Assembly: GCA_943914745.1 (NCBI GenBank) | Contig: CALUDF010000030.1 | Coordinates: forward strand, 1-15,090 | Length of the DNA stretch: 15,090 bases | Direction of reading: 5' to 3' | Source: an uncultured Bacteriovorax sp. | GTDB taxonomy: Bacteria > Bdellovibrionota > Bacteriovoracia > Bacteriovoracales > Bacteriovoracaceae | Shown: in pieces, positions 7,014-14,337 of the stretch | How the letters are laid out: each line of letters opens with the position of its first letter | Position numbering within the stretch: the stretch's first letter is position 1 | The notes under the pieces: model-generated | What the model was told of the DNA's origin: nothing | The model's input: only the letters and a program-made list of their open reading frames with translations | The model's database searches: none | Position numbers and translations under genes: made by a program

Positions 7014-8042
7014 TTATGATTCGAATTTAGAAGGGCCTCTCATGAGTTTGGTGATAACTTCCCTAGACTCAAGACCTTCATATAAGACACCGTAGACTCC
7101 ATTAAAAATCTGAGCGCGGATATCAAATCGCTCAGAGATAAAATGCGCGGCCTTCGCTGTTTTGTAACCTTCCACGACAGAACGTTGCGATTTAATAATT
7201 TCTTCGGCCTTTCTTCCTTTTGCGAGCTCTAAACCGAACGTTTTATTTCTTGAGAGATCCCCTGTTGTCGTGAGAATCAAATCCCCCATTCCAGAGAGCC
7301 CATAAAAAGTTTCCGGACGAGCGTTGTAGACCGCTCCAAAACGAAGCATCTCAGCGATCCCACGGGTGATCATCGCCGCTCTGGTATTGTGGTTATAACC
7401 AAGGCCTTCAATCACTCCACCGGCGATGGCGAGAATGTTCTTTAAGGCCCCACCGAGCAAGACGCCTTTGACGTCATAGCTTGCGAGAACTTTAAAAGCA
7501 TTGGTGTTAACCATGGTCGAGACGTTTTCTAAAACTTGTTTTGATCTTCCTGCAAGAGTCACCAGCGTGATTTGGTCTTGCATGATTTCGTGAGCAAAAC
7601 TTGGCCCCGATAAAAAGCAGAATTGGTCTTTAAAGTGTGGGTACATATCAAAGAAGAGGTCATCAGAGAGCTCAAGTGTGTCAGGGTCAATCCCTTTTGA
7701 AAGAGAAACTAAGGGAGTCCCTTTAATAAAATACCCTAGAAAGCGGTCATAGTTTTCTTTAAAATACTCACTGATCCCGTTAGTTGGAAGAGCTGAGACG
7801 ATGAGTTCAATTTTTCCACTAATGGCATCCACTTCTTCCCAAGTCAGAGCTGCATCGATGTTGCTGGCGATTTTTAAGCCAGGAAGATAAATAGAATTCT
7901 CCCCTGCCTTGATCGCTTCATAAATATCCTGAGAGCGGACCTTTAAAATAACTTTTTCAAAGTTCTGTGCCAAAACCTGGGCCATCGCTGTCCCAAAAGC
8001 ACCTGCTCCGATAACCAATGCCACTTGTCTCTTAGTACTCAT
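7014..8042 (-). CDS. gpsA: NAD(P)H-dependent glycerol-3-phosphate dehydrogenase
   Basis: GpsA reduces dihydroxyacetone phosphate to sn-glycerol-3-phosphate, the backbone for phospholipids, in the cytoplasm. The 342 residues match the usual length of about 330-340. Residues 8-17 hold the Rossmann glycine motif (LVIGAGAFG). Other landmarks are SALPTNG (83-89), LSGPSFA (144-150), the catalytic-lysine region GGALKNILAIAGG (197-209, Lys201), GYNHNTRAA (215-223) and GLSGMGDLILTTTG (248-261). The start is fixed by a 4-nt ATGA overlap with the stop of the DUF493 gene and an AAGGAG Shine-Dalgarno 10 nt upstream. It sits in the envelope-precursor operon after the Kdo genes, which links supply of lipid backbone with lipopolysaccharide core sugar. 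Nothing appears missing or truncated. Confidence 0.96.
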   Translation of the reverse strand: MSTKRQVALVIGAGAFGTAMAQVLAQNFEKVILKVRSQDIYEAIKAGENSIYLPGLKIASNIDAALTWEEVDAISGKIELIVSALPTNGISEYFKENYDRFLGYFIKGTPLVSLSKGIDPDTLELSDDLFFDMYPHFKDQFCFLSGPSFAHEIMQDQITLVTLAGRSKQVLENVSTMVNTNAFKVLASYDVKGVLLGGALKNILAIAGGVIEGLGYNHNTRAAMITRGIAEMLRFGAVYNARPETFYGLSGMGDLILTTTGDLSRNKTFGLELAKGRKAEEIIKSQRSVVEGYKTAKAAHFISERFDIRAQIFNGVYGVLYEGLESREVITKLMRGPSKFES

Positions 8043-8308
8043 AGAGAAATAACTCCTTTTATGGCCGCTGCACGTTCATAGACCTTAATAATGTCCTGAC
8101 TCTCCTGCATCGTTGTCTTTCCACTGACACTAATATAATTGCCGTTTGATGAAGCTTTCTGTTCAATCTCCATCCCTTGAAGAATGAAGAGAATCCTGTG
8201 CACTTCACTTACAGGAACGATAAACTTAAAGAGATACTCGCTGGGAAACTTCACAGTTTCATCGAGGACGAGTTTTAATTTATATAACCTGTCTTCTAAA
8301 GGCGTCAT
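8039..8308 (-). CDS. DUF493 (YbeD-like) small protein
   Basis: The frame is open from 8377, but the gene most likely starts at the ATG at 8308, giving 89 residues. That ATG shares one base with the kdsC stop (TAATG), and GGAG lies 6 nt before it, whereas the longer form would begin inside kdsC. The body fits the DUF493/YbeD family, small ferredoxin-like proteins with an ACT-like fold: KFPSEYLFKFIVP (20-32), NGNYISVSGKTTM (55-67) and IKVYERAAAIKGVISL (74-89) correspond to the family's strand, GkYvSvt and iY-alxxxxgVk-vL segments. YbeD in E. coli is thought to play a regulatory role, with the partner not settled. The gene is followed by gpsA with a 4-nt overlap. Function here unknown. Confidence 0.75.
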   Translation of the reverse strand: MTPLEDRLYKLKLVLDETVKFPSEYLFKFIVPVSEVHRILFILQGMEIEQKASSNGNYISVSGKTTMQESQDIIKVYERAAAIKGVISL

Positions 8309-8868
8309 TAAAACTCCAGCACTTTCACAGGAATTTTCTGAGCGTAACGAAGGATATCGATCACCTCGCGCGCGCACGCATCTCCGGCCTGCCTGTGAGT
8401 GATATAATCAACTGCCTCCTGGATTTCATAACTGGCATTAGGCACAGTGGCCGAAAATCCGGCGCGTTTTAAGAGAGGCAAATCGATGAATTCATCTCCC
8501 ATAAAAAGGATTTCTTCATCAGTATAACCATGGGCCAGGATGTCTTTATAGGCACTGCGCTTATCTTCGTTGCCAAAATAAGCAAAGGTGAGTTTTAAAT
8601 TCTCAACGAAGCGCTTTCTGACTCCTTTGGAGTCTCCACCGGAAATCACTCCGACTTTAAGACCTGCTTCCATGAGCATTTTTAATCCATGTCCATCAAG
8701 GGCGTGAGTGGTGCGGTTAAACCCCACGTCATCTCCTTCCCAGGAAATTTTTCCATCGGTCAAAATGCCATCAATATCAAAGAGGCAGACTTTGATTTTT
8801 TTAAGTTTCTCTTCGAATTTTTTTGCCGTCACTAAAAGTGACTTTTTTTGATCTAGTGGCTGGGCCAT
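8308..8868 (-). CDS. kdsC: KDO 8-phosphate phosphatase (KdsC)
   Basis: KdsC removes the phosphate from Kdo-8-phosphate to give free Kdo, the third step of Kdo synthesis. The 186-residue protein is a small HAD phosphatase without a mobile cap, which works as a tetramer. HAD motif I is LFDIDGILTDG (29-39, nucleophile Asp31 and Asp33), motif II VISGGDS (74-80), motif III lysine in NEDKRSAY (Lys103), and motif IV FMGDEFIDLP (122-131). The C-terminal AGDACAREVIDIL (161-173) corresponds to the tail that inserts into the neighbouring active site; E. coli has GGRGAVREV there. The ATG overlaps the kdsA stop by one base (TAATG) and has GAGG 8 nt upstream; the stop overlaps the DUF493 ATG in the same way. 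Confidence 0.95.
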   Translation of the reverse strand: MAQPLDQKKSLLVTAKKFEEKLKKIKVCLFDIDGILTDGKISWEGDDVGFNRTTHALDGHGLKMLMEAGLKVGVISGGDSKGVRKRFVENLKLTFAYFGNEDKRSAYKDILAHGYTDEEILFMGDEFIDLPLLKRAGFSATVPNASYEIQEAVDYITHRQAGDACAREVIDILRYAQKIPVKVLEF

Positions 8869-9668
8869 TACACTACCTCATAAATTCTAAGTAACTGCTC
8901 AACGATCCCCTTGATCTGATCAAGCGGAAGGCTTGTTGAAGCATCTGAAAGTGCCTTATCTGGGTTCGGGTGGCATTCCATAAAAAGACCGTCAGCTCCA
9001 GCGGCGACTGCGGCCTTAGCTAAAACTAAAATCTGCTCGCGCTTTCCACCTGTCGCAGTCCCCAACCCTCCAGGTCTTTGCACGCAGTGGGTGGCATCGT
9101 GGATCGCCTTGACCCCAAAACTCTTCATGATTTGAAAAGAGGCCATGTCCACGACTAAATTGTTGTACCCAAAACTCGATCCTCTCTCAGTCAAAAGAAT
9201 CTGGTTTTTTGGTAAAAAAGTCGTCGCTTTATCCACGATGTTTTTTGTCTCTTCAGGAGATAAGAATTGTCCTTTCTTAACTTTTAGAATGCGGCCGTAT
9301 TTGGCACAGGCCTCTGCTCCTGCGGCGATCATGTCGGTTTGACGGCACAGGAAGGCCGGCACTTGCAAGACATCCACTACAGTCGCAAGCTTCATCGCTT
9401 GAGAGGCTTCATGGAAATCCGTCAAAACAGGAAGGCCAAAAGTGTCTTTAACTTTTTTTAGGATTCTCATTCCTTCATCAATTCCCGGTCCTCTGTAGGA
9501 GTTAATCGATGTGCGGTTGGCCTTATCAAAACTTCCCTTGTAAGTCAGAGTGATCCTGTCTTCAAAAGGCTTGAGGTCTTTGATCAGGCGCTCGGCAATT
9601 CCCAGCGCAAGCTCTTCACTTTCTAGTACACATGAACCGATAAAGAGGTCCAATTTTGGTTTTGTCAT
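8868..9668 (-). CDS. kdsA: 3-deoxy-8-phosphooctulonate synthase (KdsA)
   Basis: KdsA condenses phosphoenolpyruvate with arabinose-5-phosphate to Kdo-8-phosphate in the cytoplasm. The 266-residue TIM barrel shows the family signatures KGSFDKANRTS (44-54), GPGIDEGMRIL (60-70), LTDFHE (82-87), QVPAFLCRQTDM (102-113) and DATHCVQRPGG (191-201). Position 13 is Cys (IGSCVLES) where the metal-independent E. coli enzyme has Asn; with His194, Glu231 (MECHPNP) and Asp242 (SDAST) this completes the four metal ligands of the metal-dependent class, as in Aquifex aeolicus. An AGGAA Shine-Dalgarno precedes ATG 9668. The arabinose-5-phosphate isomerase gene (kdsD) is not in the window. It is 57 nt downstream of pyrG and directly overlaps kdsC. 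Confidence 0.96.
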   Translation of the reverse strand: MTKPKLDLFIGSCVLESEELALGIAERLIKDLKPFEDRITLTYKGSFDKANRTSINSYRGPGIDEGMRILKKVKDTFGLPVLTDFHEASQAMKLATVVDVLQVPAFLCRQTDMIAAGAEACAKYGRILKVKKGQFLSPEETKNIVDKATTFLPKNQILLTERGSSFGYNNLVVDMASFQIMKSFGVKAIHDATHCVQRPGGLGTATGGKREQILVLAKAAVAAGADGLFMECHPNPDKALSDASTSLPLDQIKGIVEQLLRIYEVV

Positions 9669-9708
9669 GATTCCTATTTCCTGTTGGTGAAACTCTTAAA
9701 GGCAGAGT

Positions 9709-9730
9709 TCAACTTTATATCAACTTTATA
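9709..9730. repeat. 11-bp tandem duplication across the pyrG stop codon
   Basis: The unit TCAACTTTATA occurs twice in perfect tandem at 9709-9719 and 9720-9730. The second copy contains the pyrG stop codon (9726-9728); the first lies just past it in the pyrG-kdsA gap. On the transcribed strand it reads TATAAAGTTGA twice. A small hairpin (AACTC 9691-9695 with GAGTT 9705-9709) follows, but without a T run, so it does not look like a terminator. Confidence 0.85.
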
Positions 9731-11345
9731 TTTTTTTCCCAAAATTATCTGACTCCTCAATAAACGCCTTAAAAAGCGGATGAGGAGAAAAAGGTTTCGA
9801 TTTAAATTCCGGGTGGTATTGGCAAGCAATGAAAAACGGATGGTCTCTTAGCTCGACGACTTCCACTAAATTCAAATCGCGGTTAAAGCCTGAGACAACA
9901 AGCCCTGCTCCGATTAATTTATTCATGTACATATTGTTGACTTCCAGGCGGTGGCGGTGGCGCTCCTGGATTTTATCACTGCCATAAATTTTATGGGCCA
10001 GTGACTGTGGTTCAAGATGACACTCATAAGAGCCAAGTCTCATGCTTCCCCCTTTTGAGCCCGTGCTTGATTGCCCTTCCATGTAATGGATCAGGTGCGC
10101 CCCACCACTTTGGAATTCTTCCGACGTCGCATCTTTGATCCCGGCCACGTGGCGGGCAAATTCAATGACCGACAACTGAAGACCCAAACAAATTCCCAGG
10201 AAAGGAATTTTTTTTGTTCTGGCGTATTCAATTGCTTTAATTTTTCCTTCTGTCCCACGGCTCCCAAATCCACCGGGAACCAAAATCCCCTGAACGCCTT
10301 TAAAGAGTTCATCCAGGTTAGCTCCTTTTTCCAGTTGTTCAGAATCAATGTAGATGGGTTTGAACTTTAACTGATTGGCAATCGCTCCATGATTGAGGGC
10401 CTCATCAAGAGACTTATAAGACTCAACCAAGTCGGTGTACTTTCCCACGATCCCGATTTTGACTTCTCTTAGGGGGTGAGTGAAGTTGTGGACAACTTTC
10501 TCCAGGTCCGCAATCTTTGGCTCCGGTGCCCAAATGCCAAGAAGCTCGCTGATTCTCTCATCAAGACCTTGCTTATGGAATTCAAGGGGAACCTTGTAGA
10601 TCGAGTCCATGTCGATACTTTGAAAAACATTTTTTCTGCTGACATTACAAAAACGCGAAATTTTATCAAGTGTGTCTTCATCCACGGCCCTGTCTGATCT
10701 GCAGACGATCACCTGAGGAGAGAGCCCTTGGGACATGAGTTCTTTAACCGAGTGCTGGGCAGGCTTTGACTTAAGCTCTCCGGCAGCAGCGATGTAGGGA
10801 AGAAGAACAAGGTGAATGAAGAGAACATTAGCTGCGCCTTCATCAAGAGCAAGCTGCCTGATTGATTCAATGAATGGAAGGGATTCGATGTCACCTACCG
10901 TTCCCCCAATCTCTCCGATTAAGATGTCACAGTTCTCACTTGCTGTGTGAATTCGTCTTTTGATTTCATCTGTGATGTGAGGCACGACCTGAACGGTTTT
11001 TCCCAGGTAAGTTCCCGCTCTTTCGTTTTCAATAACTTTCAAATAAACTTGGCCTGTCGTGAAATTGCTCTCACGTTTTAAAGTCAAAGAGGTGAAGCGC
11101 TCATAGTGGCCGAGGTCCAGGTCAGTTTCAGCTCCATCATCCGTCACGAAAACTTCTCCGTGCTGGGTTGGGCTCATCGTTCCCGGGTCGACGTTGATGT
11201 AAGGGTCCATCTTGAGCATGGAGACCTTAATGCCTCTTCTTTCCAAAAGCCCTGCGATGCTCGCCGCTGCCAAGCCTTTTCCCAGTGAGCTTGCGACTCC
11301 ACCTGTGATAAAAATATACTTCTTGTGTTTTTTATTTTCTGCCAC
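9726..11345 (-). CDS. pyrG: CTP synthase
   Basis: PyrG converts UTP, ATP and glutamine to CTP. At 539 residues it is full length (E. coli 545). The synthetase half (1-270) begins with KYIFITGGVASSLGKGLAAAS (9-29, the P-loop) and includes MDPYINVDPGTMSP (46-59), GEVFVTDDGAETDLDLGHYERF (63-84) and GEIGGTVGDIES (144-155). The class I glutaminase half (about 295-535) has the oxyanion segment PGGFGSRG (357-364), the catalytic Cys386 in GICLGLQ, and the His511/Glu513 pair in QYHPEF. The start is GTG at 11345 with GAGG 6 nt upstream, so the gene overlaps the kdsB stop by 14 nt. Its place between kdsB and kdsA makes sense, because KdsB uses CTP to activate Kdo. A pyrG-kdsA neighbourhood is common among Proteobacteria. 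Confidence 0.97.
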   Translation of the reverse strand: MAENKKHKKYIFITGGVASSLGKGLAAASIAGLLERRGIKVSMLKMDPYINVDPGTMSPTQHGEVFVTDDGAETDLDLGHYERFTSLTLKRESNFTTGQVYLKVIENERAGTYLGKTVQVVPHITDEIKRRIHTASENCDILIGEIGGTVGDIESLPFIESIRQLALDEGAANVLFIHLVLLPYIAAAGELKSKPAQHSVKELMSQGLSPQVIVCRSDRAVDEDTLDKISRFCNVSRKNVFQSIDMDSIYKVPLEFHKQGLDERISELLGIWAPEPKIADLEKVVHNFTHPLREVKIGIVGKYTDLVESYKSLDEALNHGAIANQLKFKPIYIDSEQLEKGANLDELFKGVQGILVPGGFGSRGTEGKIKAIEYARTKKIPFLGICLGLQLSVIEFARHVAGIKDATSEEFQSGGAHLIHYMEGQSSTGSKGGSMRLGSYECHLEPQSLAHKIYGSDKIQERHRHRLEVNNMYMNKLIGAGLVVSGFNRDLNLVEVVELRDHPFFIACQYHPEFKSKPFSPHPLFKAFIEESDNFGKKI

Positions 11346-12105
11346 TTAATACCTCTTCTACTTTTTTTACGTCTGCCGGATGATCGACTCCGACAATGAC
11401 ACTTTTAGTTTCCAGGGCCCCGATCTTCATTCCCATCTCCAGGGCGCGAAGCTGCTCTAGTTTTTCAAGGTCTTCAAGCCGTGAGACTGAAGCTTTTGAA
11501 AAGGCACTGAGAGCACTTGGTTTATAAGAATAAACCCCGATATGTAAAAACCAATAATCATTCCCTGCCTCTGTGCCAGCATCTCTTTTAAAAGGAATGG
11601 GCGCGCGGGAAAAATAAAAGGCGTCGCCAGTCGTCTCACTCATGGCCACTTTAACTTTATTTGAATCTCTAAAGACTTCATCAAAGCCCATCTGTTTTTT
11701 TACAAGTGTCGCAATCTCAAATGATTTATTTAAATGAAATTCGGCCAGGCGGACTAAATCACTTCCTTCCAAAAGTGGTTCATCACCTTGGACGTTAATA
11801 ACTAGATCATACGCCTTGTCTTTGAAGTGCCTATTATAGGCCAGCTCAATTCTTAGAGTTCCCGAAATAACGTCATCGTCAACTCTCACCACATTGTTTG
11901 AAAAACTCTTGATGTGGTTTTCAACTTTGTCATCATCAGTGACGACGAAGGCATCAAAAGAAATAGTTGGTGAAGAGGCCTTTTCGCAATTTTCCAAAAC
12001 CCTTGTGATCATGCTCTTTCCAGCGATCATGGCCAATGGTTTTCCGGGAAAACGGGTCGAAGCAAAACGGGCGGGAATTAAAATGAGGACACTTTTTTTA
12101 CTCAC
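11332..12105 (-). CDS. kdsB: CMP-KDO synthetase (3-deoxy-manno-octulosonate cytidylyltransferase)
   Basis: KdsB joins CTP and Kdo to CMP-Kdo, the donor used by the Kdo transferase of lipid A core assembly. The preferred start is the GTG at 12105, giving 257 residues (E. coli 248). A longer reading from a TTG at 12120 is possible, but that TTG includes the GGAG Shine-Dalgarno that sits 9 nt before the GTG. Motifs: IPARFASTRFPGKPL (10-24, nucleotide-binding loop), VVTDDDK (54-60), NVQGDEPLL (104-112), YFSRAPIPF (164-172), HIGVYSY (188-194) and LEDLEKLEQLRALEMG (210-225). All parts of the fold are present. First gene of the operon; the divergent promoter region is at 12106-12165. Confidence 0.95.
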   Translation of the reverse strand: MSKKSVLILIPARFASTRFPGKPLAMIAGKSMITRVLENCEKASSPTISFDAFVVTDDDKVENHIKSFSNNVVRVDDDVISGTLRIELAYNRHFKDKAYDLVINVQGDEPLLEGSDLVRLAEFHLNKSFEIATLVKKQMGFDEVFRDSNKVKVAMSETTGDAFYFSRAPIPFKRDAGTEAGNDYWFLHIGVYSYKPSALSAFSKASVSRLEDLEKLEQLRALEMGMKIGALETKSVIVGVDHPADVKKVEEVLSGRK

Positions 12106-12165
12106 TTTAAAGGTCTCCAAAATAAGATATAATTAAGCTTAATAGTATAGAGGAGACGCCTCGGT
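12106..12165. promoter_or_regulatory. Divergent promoter region between kdsB operon and secreted-protein gene
   Basis: The 60-nt gap must serve both directions. On the plus strand TATAAT (12128-12133) is a perfect -10 with no convincing -35. On the minus strand TATACT (12149-12144) is a 5-of-6 -10, also without a clear -35. Between them lies the perfect 12-bp palindrome ATTAAGCTTAAT (12132-12143), which overlaps one base or more of each -10 region or abuts it. Binding of one polymerase or of a regulator here would affect both genes. The plus-strand Shine-Dalgarno GAGGAG (12150-12155) is partly inside a 4-bp hairpin (GAGG 12150-12153 with CCTC 12159-12162). Confidence 0.45.
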
Positions 12166-12516
12166 ATGGCCCAAAGATTTTCATTCCTTTTTCTGAGCTT
12201 TTTTGTCGGATATTCTTATAATCTTCGCGCTGAAGATTATAAGCGCACCGTCATTACAGATCCAAGTATCAGCCGCCGCTGTGACCTCTTGACCGAAACG
12301 AGAAAAGAGAAAATTGCCAATAAACAACGCATCTTGGCCATGATCGAGAGAAACAAACACCTTCAGGAGATCACTCCGGAAAATAAAGTCACCGTCAAAA
12401 AGAAGCTCGAAGTAAATCTTGGGCATTTAGAGCACGAACTCACTCTCACTCTCACCCAAATCCAATACCAGGAAGAAAACATCGTTCGCAAAGGCTGCCC
12501 CGGCGTAACGTTATAA
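12166..12516 (+). CDS. Small secreted helical protein, two cysteines, function unknown
   Basis: I do not recognise this 116-residue protein. Residues 1-22 look like a signal peptide (hydrophobic FSFLFLSFFVGYSYNL, then RAED with cleavage after Ala22). The mature part is strongly charged and helical: residues about 40-68 (LLTETRKEKIANKQRILAMIERN) and 72-108 (VKKKLEVNLGHLEHELTLTLTQ) form two heptad-like helices separated by a turn around TPEN (70-73). Its only cysteines, Cys39 and Cys111, flank the two helices, so a disulfide could close an antiparallel hairpin; this is inference. The LTLTLT stretch is encoded by a CACTCT simple repeat. GAGGAG provides the Shine-Dalgarno before ATG 12166. It precedes the TolC-family gene by 74 nt in the same direction. 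Confidence 0.7.
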   Translation: MAQRFSFLFLSFFVGYSYNLRAEDYKRTVITDPSISRRCDLLTETRKEKIANKQRILAMIERNKHLQEITPENKVTVKKKLEVNLGHLEHELTLTLTQIQYQEENIVRKGCPGVTL

Positions 12517-12521
12517 AAAAC

Positions 12522-12550
12522 TTTTCAATGCATACCGCGCACTCTATCCT
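12522..12550 (+). promoter_or_regulatory. Weak candidate promoter for the TolC-family gene
   Basis: TTTTCA (12522-12527, 4 of 6) and TATCCT (12545-12550, 4 of 6) are 17 nt apart in the 74-nt gap before the TolC-like gene. Transcription would begin near 12557. Just downstream lies the palindrome ACTAATTAGT (12564-12573) inside a looser inverted repeat CTAAA/TTTAG (12554-12558, 12573-12577). The boxes are poor matches, so read-through from the upstream gene is also possible. Confidence 0.25.
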
Positions 12551-12590
12551 ATTCTAAATATTTACTAATTAGTTTAGAGAGACAGCGCCG

Positions 12591-14336
12591 ATGACTAAAA
12601 ATCTCTTATTGTATCTCGTTGCGGTAAGCCTTATCGCCCCAAAAATCACTCACGCACAAGACAGTGACGAGCCTATTGAGACACTGGAAAGTGGCCAAGA
12701 GTCATCGACCATCGGTGCCCCAGAAGGAGAAATGAGTGATGGTCCGCAAACTCTACCTGCAGGAGAGAGCGCCCCTGCCCCACAGACAGAGGCTATACCT
12801 TCACAAAATGTCGATGCCATGACTGAGGAAGTTGAAAAGCTTGAACCAGTCGATGCACCAAAAACCACTTCGCCACTTCAAAAGAAAACAGGAGTGGTTT
12901 CAGAGGAAGAACTCTTAAAACCAAAAAATAAACCCGCTCCAAAAGTGCGCGCACAAAAGGCCACTGAAACCGAAATGTATGTTCAGGAAGCTGAAAAATA
13001 TAAACTCAACGACACTTATAAAAACCTGCAGCTCAACGATGTTATCGAGCAGGGCCTAAGAAGAAACTATGACCAAAATATCAGAGGCCAGCAACAAGAG
13101 CTCAATGAAATTGCTTTTTCAGGCGTAAAAAGTTCCTTTTGGCTTCCGGAATTAAAAATTTCCCTGACAACCGATAACCAAAAAATCGCCACACTAAGAA
13201 GCAGCGAGCGCACACCGACGACTCCGCATTCGACTTCTCCAAGTGGAACACTGGGCCTTTCTCTTGGTGACTATACCGTCTTTAACTGGGGAAAGGATTA
13301 TGCTCTTTATTTGAATCAAAAGAGCATCTTTGAGCGCAACACTCAAATCTATGGCGAATCAAGAAGAGAGCTGAAGCTTGATTTGATCAACAGTTTTTTT
13401 ACGCTCATGTCTTCAAAAAACATCGAGAAAATCCGCCAAGACCAACTTCGCCAGTCTTCTTTCGTTTACCGTCTGAGTAAAGAAAAAATCACCATTGGGA
13501 AAACATCAAAACAAGACTACTACCAGGCAAGAAGTGAATACTTGAAGGCCCAAAACGAATATCACGACGCCAAGATCATCTCGGATCAGACTGATGAAAA
13601 CGTGGCCTTCCAGATCACTGATCCTATTGGAACAAAATATGTCATCAATGAGAGTCTGGATTACCGCAGGTTAAAAATCACTCTTGATGAAGCCCTTAAA
13701 ATCTCTGAAAAAAATAACCCGACTTTACTGACGAACAAAATGTTAATGGAGAATGCGGAAAGACAATACGACGTGGCCCTCAAAGAAAATATGCCACTTC
13801 CGAAATTTTCAGTTAACTTAGGGGCCTATAATAAAAGATTTGGCCCATCCACCAATACCACCCGTTATGAAACATACGGCGGCAGTGGAAATGTTGAGCT
13901 GGTGGCCTCCATCAACACGACATGGAGCTTAACCGGAGGTGATGGTTTCTTGAATTCAAACAAATTGGCCACGGCCCGTATTGGGAAAGAAATCTCAATG
14001 AAAGAGTTTGAAAAAAACACCCACTACACGCAGTCATTCATCAGACAGACTTATAAAACGATTCTCTCTCTGCAAAACCAGCTCGTGATCTTGGAGGCCC
14101 GCCTTCCAAGCTTACAGAAAACATTCGATACTATCCTGGATAATTACCTTAACGGCAGAGCTAAATTCTACGACTTCTCTCTTTCTCTGGAAGACTTAAG
14201 CAGCACCAAAGTTTTCTATGAACAAATCAAGCTTCAACACCTCCAACAAAAGCTCACGCTTGCAAGGCTCATGGGTGTAGAAGATTTTCCAGGAGAGAAT
14301 TTCGAACTTCTGGCCACAAGAGTAAAGGGTAAATAA
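12591..14336 (+). CDS. TolC-family outer-membrane channel protein with long N-terminal extension
   Basis: This 581-residue protein has a signal peptide (about residues 1-22, ending THAQ) and two outer-membrane-efflux repeats, about 145-350 and 363-565. Each repeat opens with the family's helix pattern (LNDVIEQGLRRNYDQNIRGQ at 148-167; ITLDEALKISEKNNPTLL at 363-380). Long amphipathic helices follow and beta-barrel-like strands lie near 183-240 and 404-450. TolC homologues form trimeric channels through the outer membrane that partner with inner-membrane pumps. Between the signal and the first repeat, residues 23-125 form an acidic, Pro/Ala/Gln/Thr-rich low-complexity stretch that is not part of the usual family and may be a flexible periplasmic segment. 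No RND, ABC or adaptor gene is in view. Only one base separates its stop from the next gene. Confidence 0.88.
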   Translation: MTKNLLLYLVAVSLIAPKITHAQDSDEPIETLESGQESSTIGAPEGEMSDGPQTLPAGESAPAPQTEAIPSQNVDAMTEEVEKLEPVDAPKTTSPLQKKTGVVSEEELLKPKNKPAPKVRAQKATETEMYVQEAEKYKLNDTYKNLQLNDVIEQGLRRNYDQNIRGQQQELNEIAFSGVKSSFWLPELKISLTTDNQKIATLRSSERTPTTPHSTSPSGTLGLSLGDYTVFNWGKDYALYLNQKSIFERNTQIYGESRRELKLDLINSFFTLMSSKNIEKIRQDQLRQSSFVYRLSKEKITIGKTSKQDYYQARSEYLKAQNEYHDAKIISDQTDENVAFQITDPIGTKYVINESLDYRRLKITLDEALKISEKNNPTLLTNKMLMENAERQYDVALKENMPLPKFSVNLGAYNKRFGPSTNTTRYETYGGSGNVELVASINTTWSLTGGDGFLNSNKLATARIGKEISMKEFEKNTHYTQSFIRQTYKTILSLQNQLVILEARLPSLQKTFDTILDNYLNGRAKFYDFSLSLEDLSSTKVFYEQIKLQHLQQKLTLARLMGVEDFPGENFELLATRVKGK

Positions 14337-14337
14337 A

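Noticed and set aside
8309..8377. Longer N-terminus of the DUF493 protein starting at 8377
   Set aside because: It would lie wholly inside kdsC; the ATG at 8308 has a TAATG junction, a GGAG at good spacing and matches the family length.
9687..9712. Possible terminator hairpin after pyrG
   Set aside because: The stem is short with a bulge and no T run follows on the transcribed strand; kdsA appears to be in the same operon.
10071..10370. 99-codon open frame on the plus strand inside pyrG
   Set aside because: It is antisense to the conserved glutaminase domain of pyrG and shows no protein-like features.
12106..12120. TTG start for KdsB five codons upstream
   Set aside because: The TTG overlaps the GGAG Shine-Dalgarno that serves the GTG at 12105, and the shorter form fits family N-termini.
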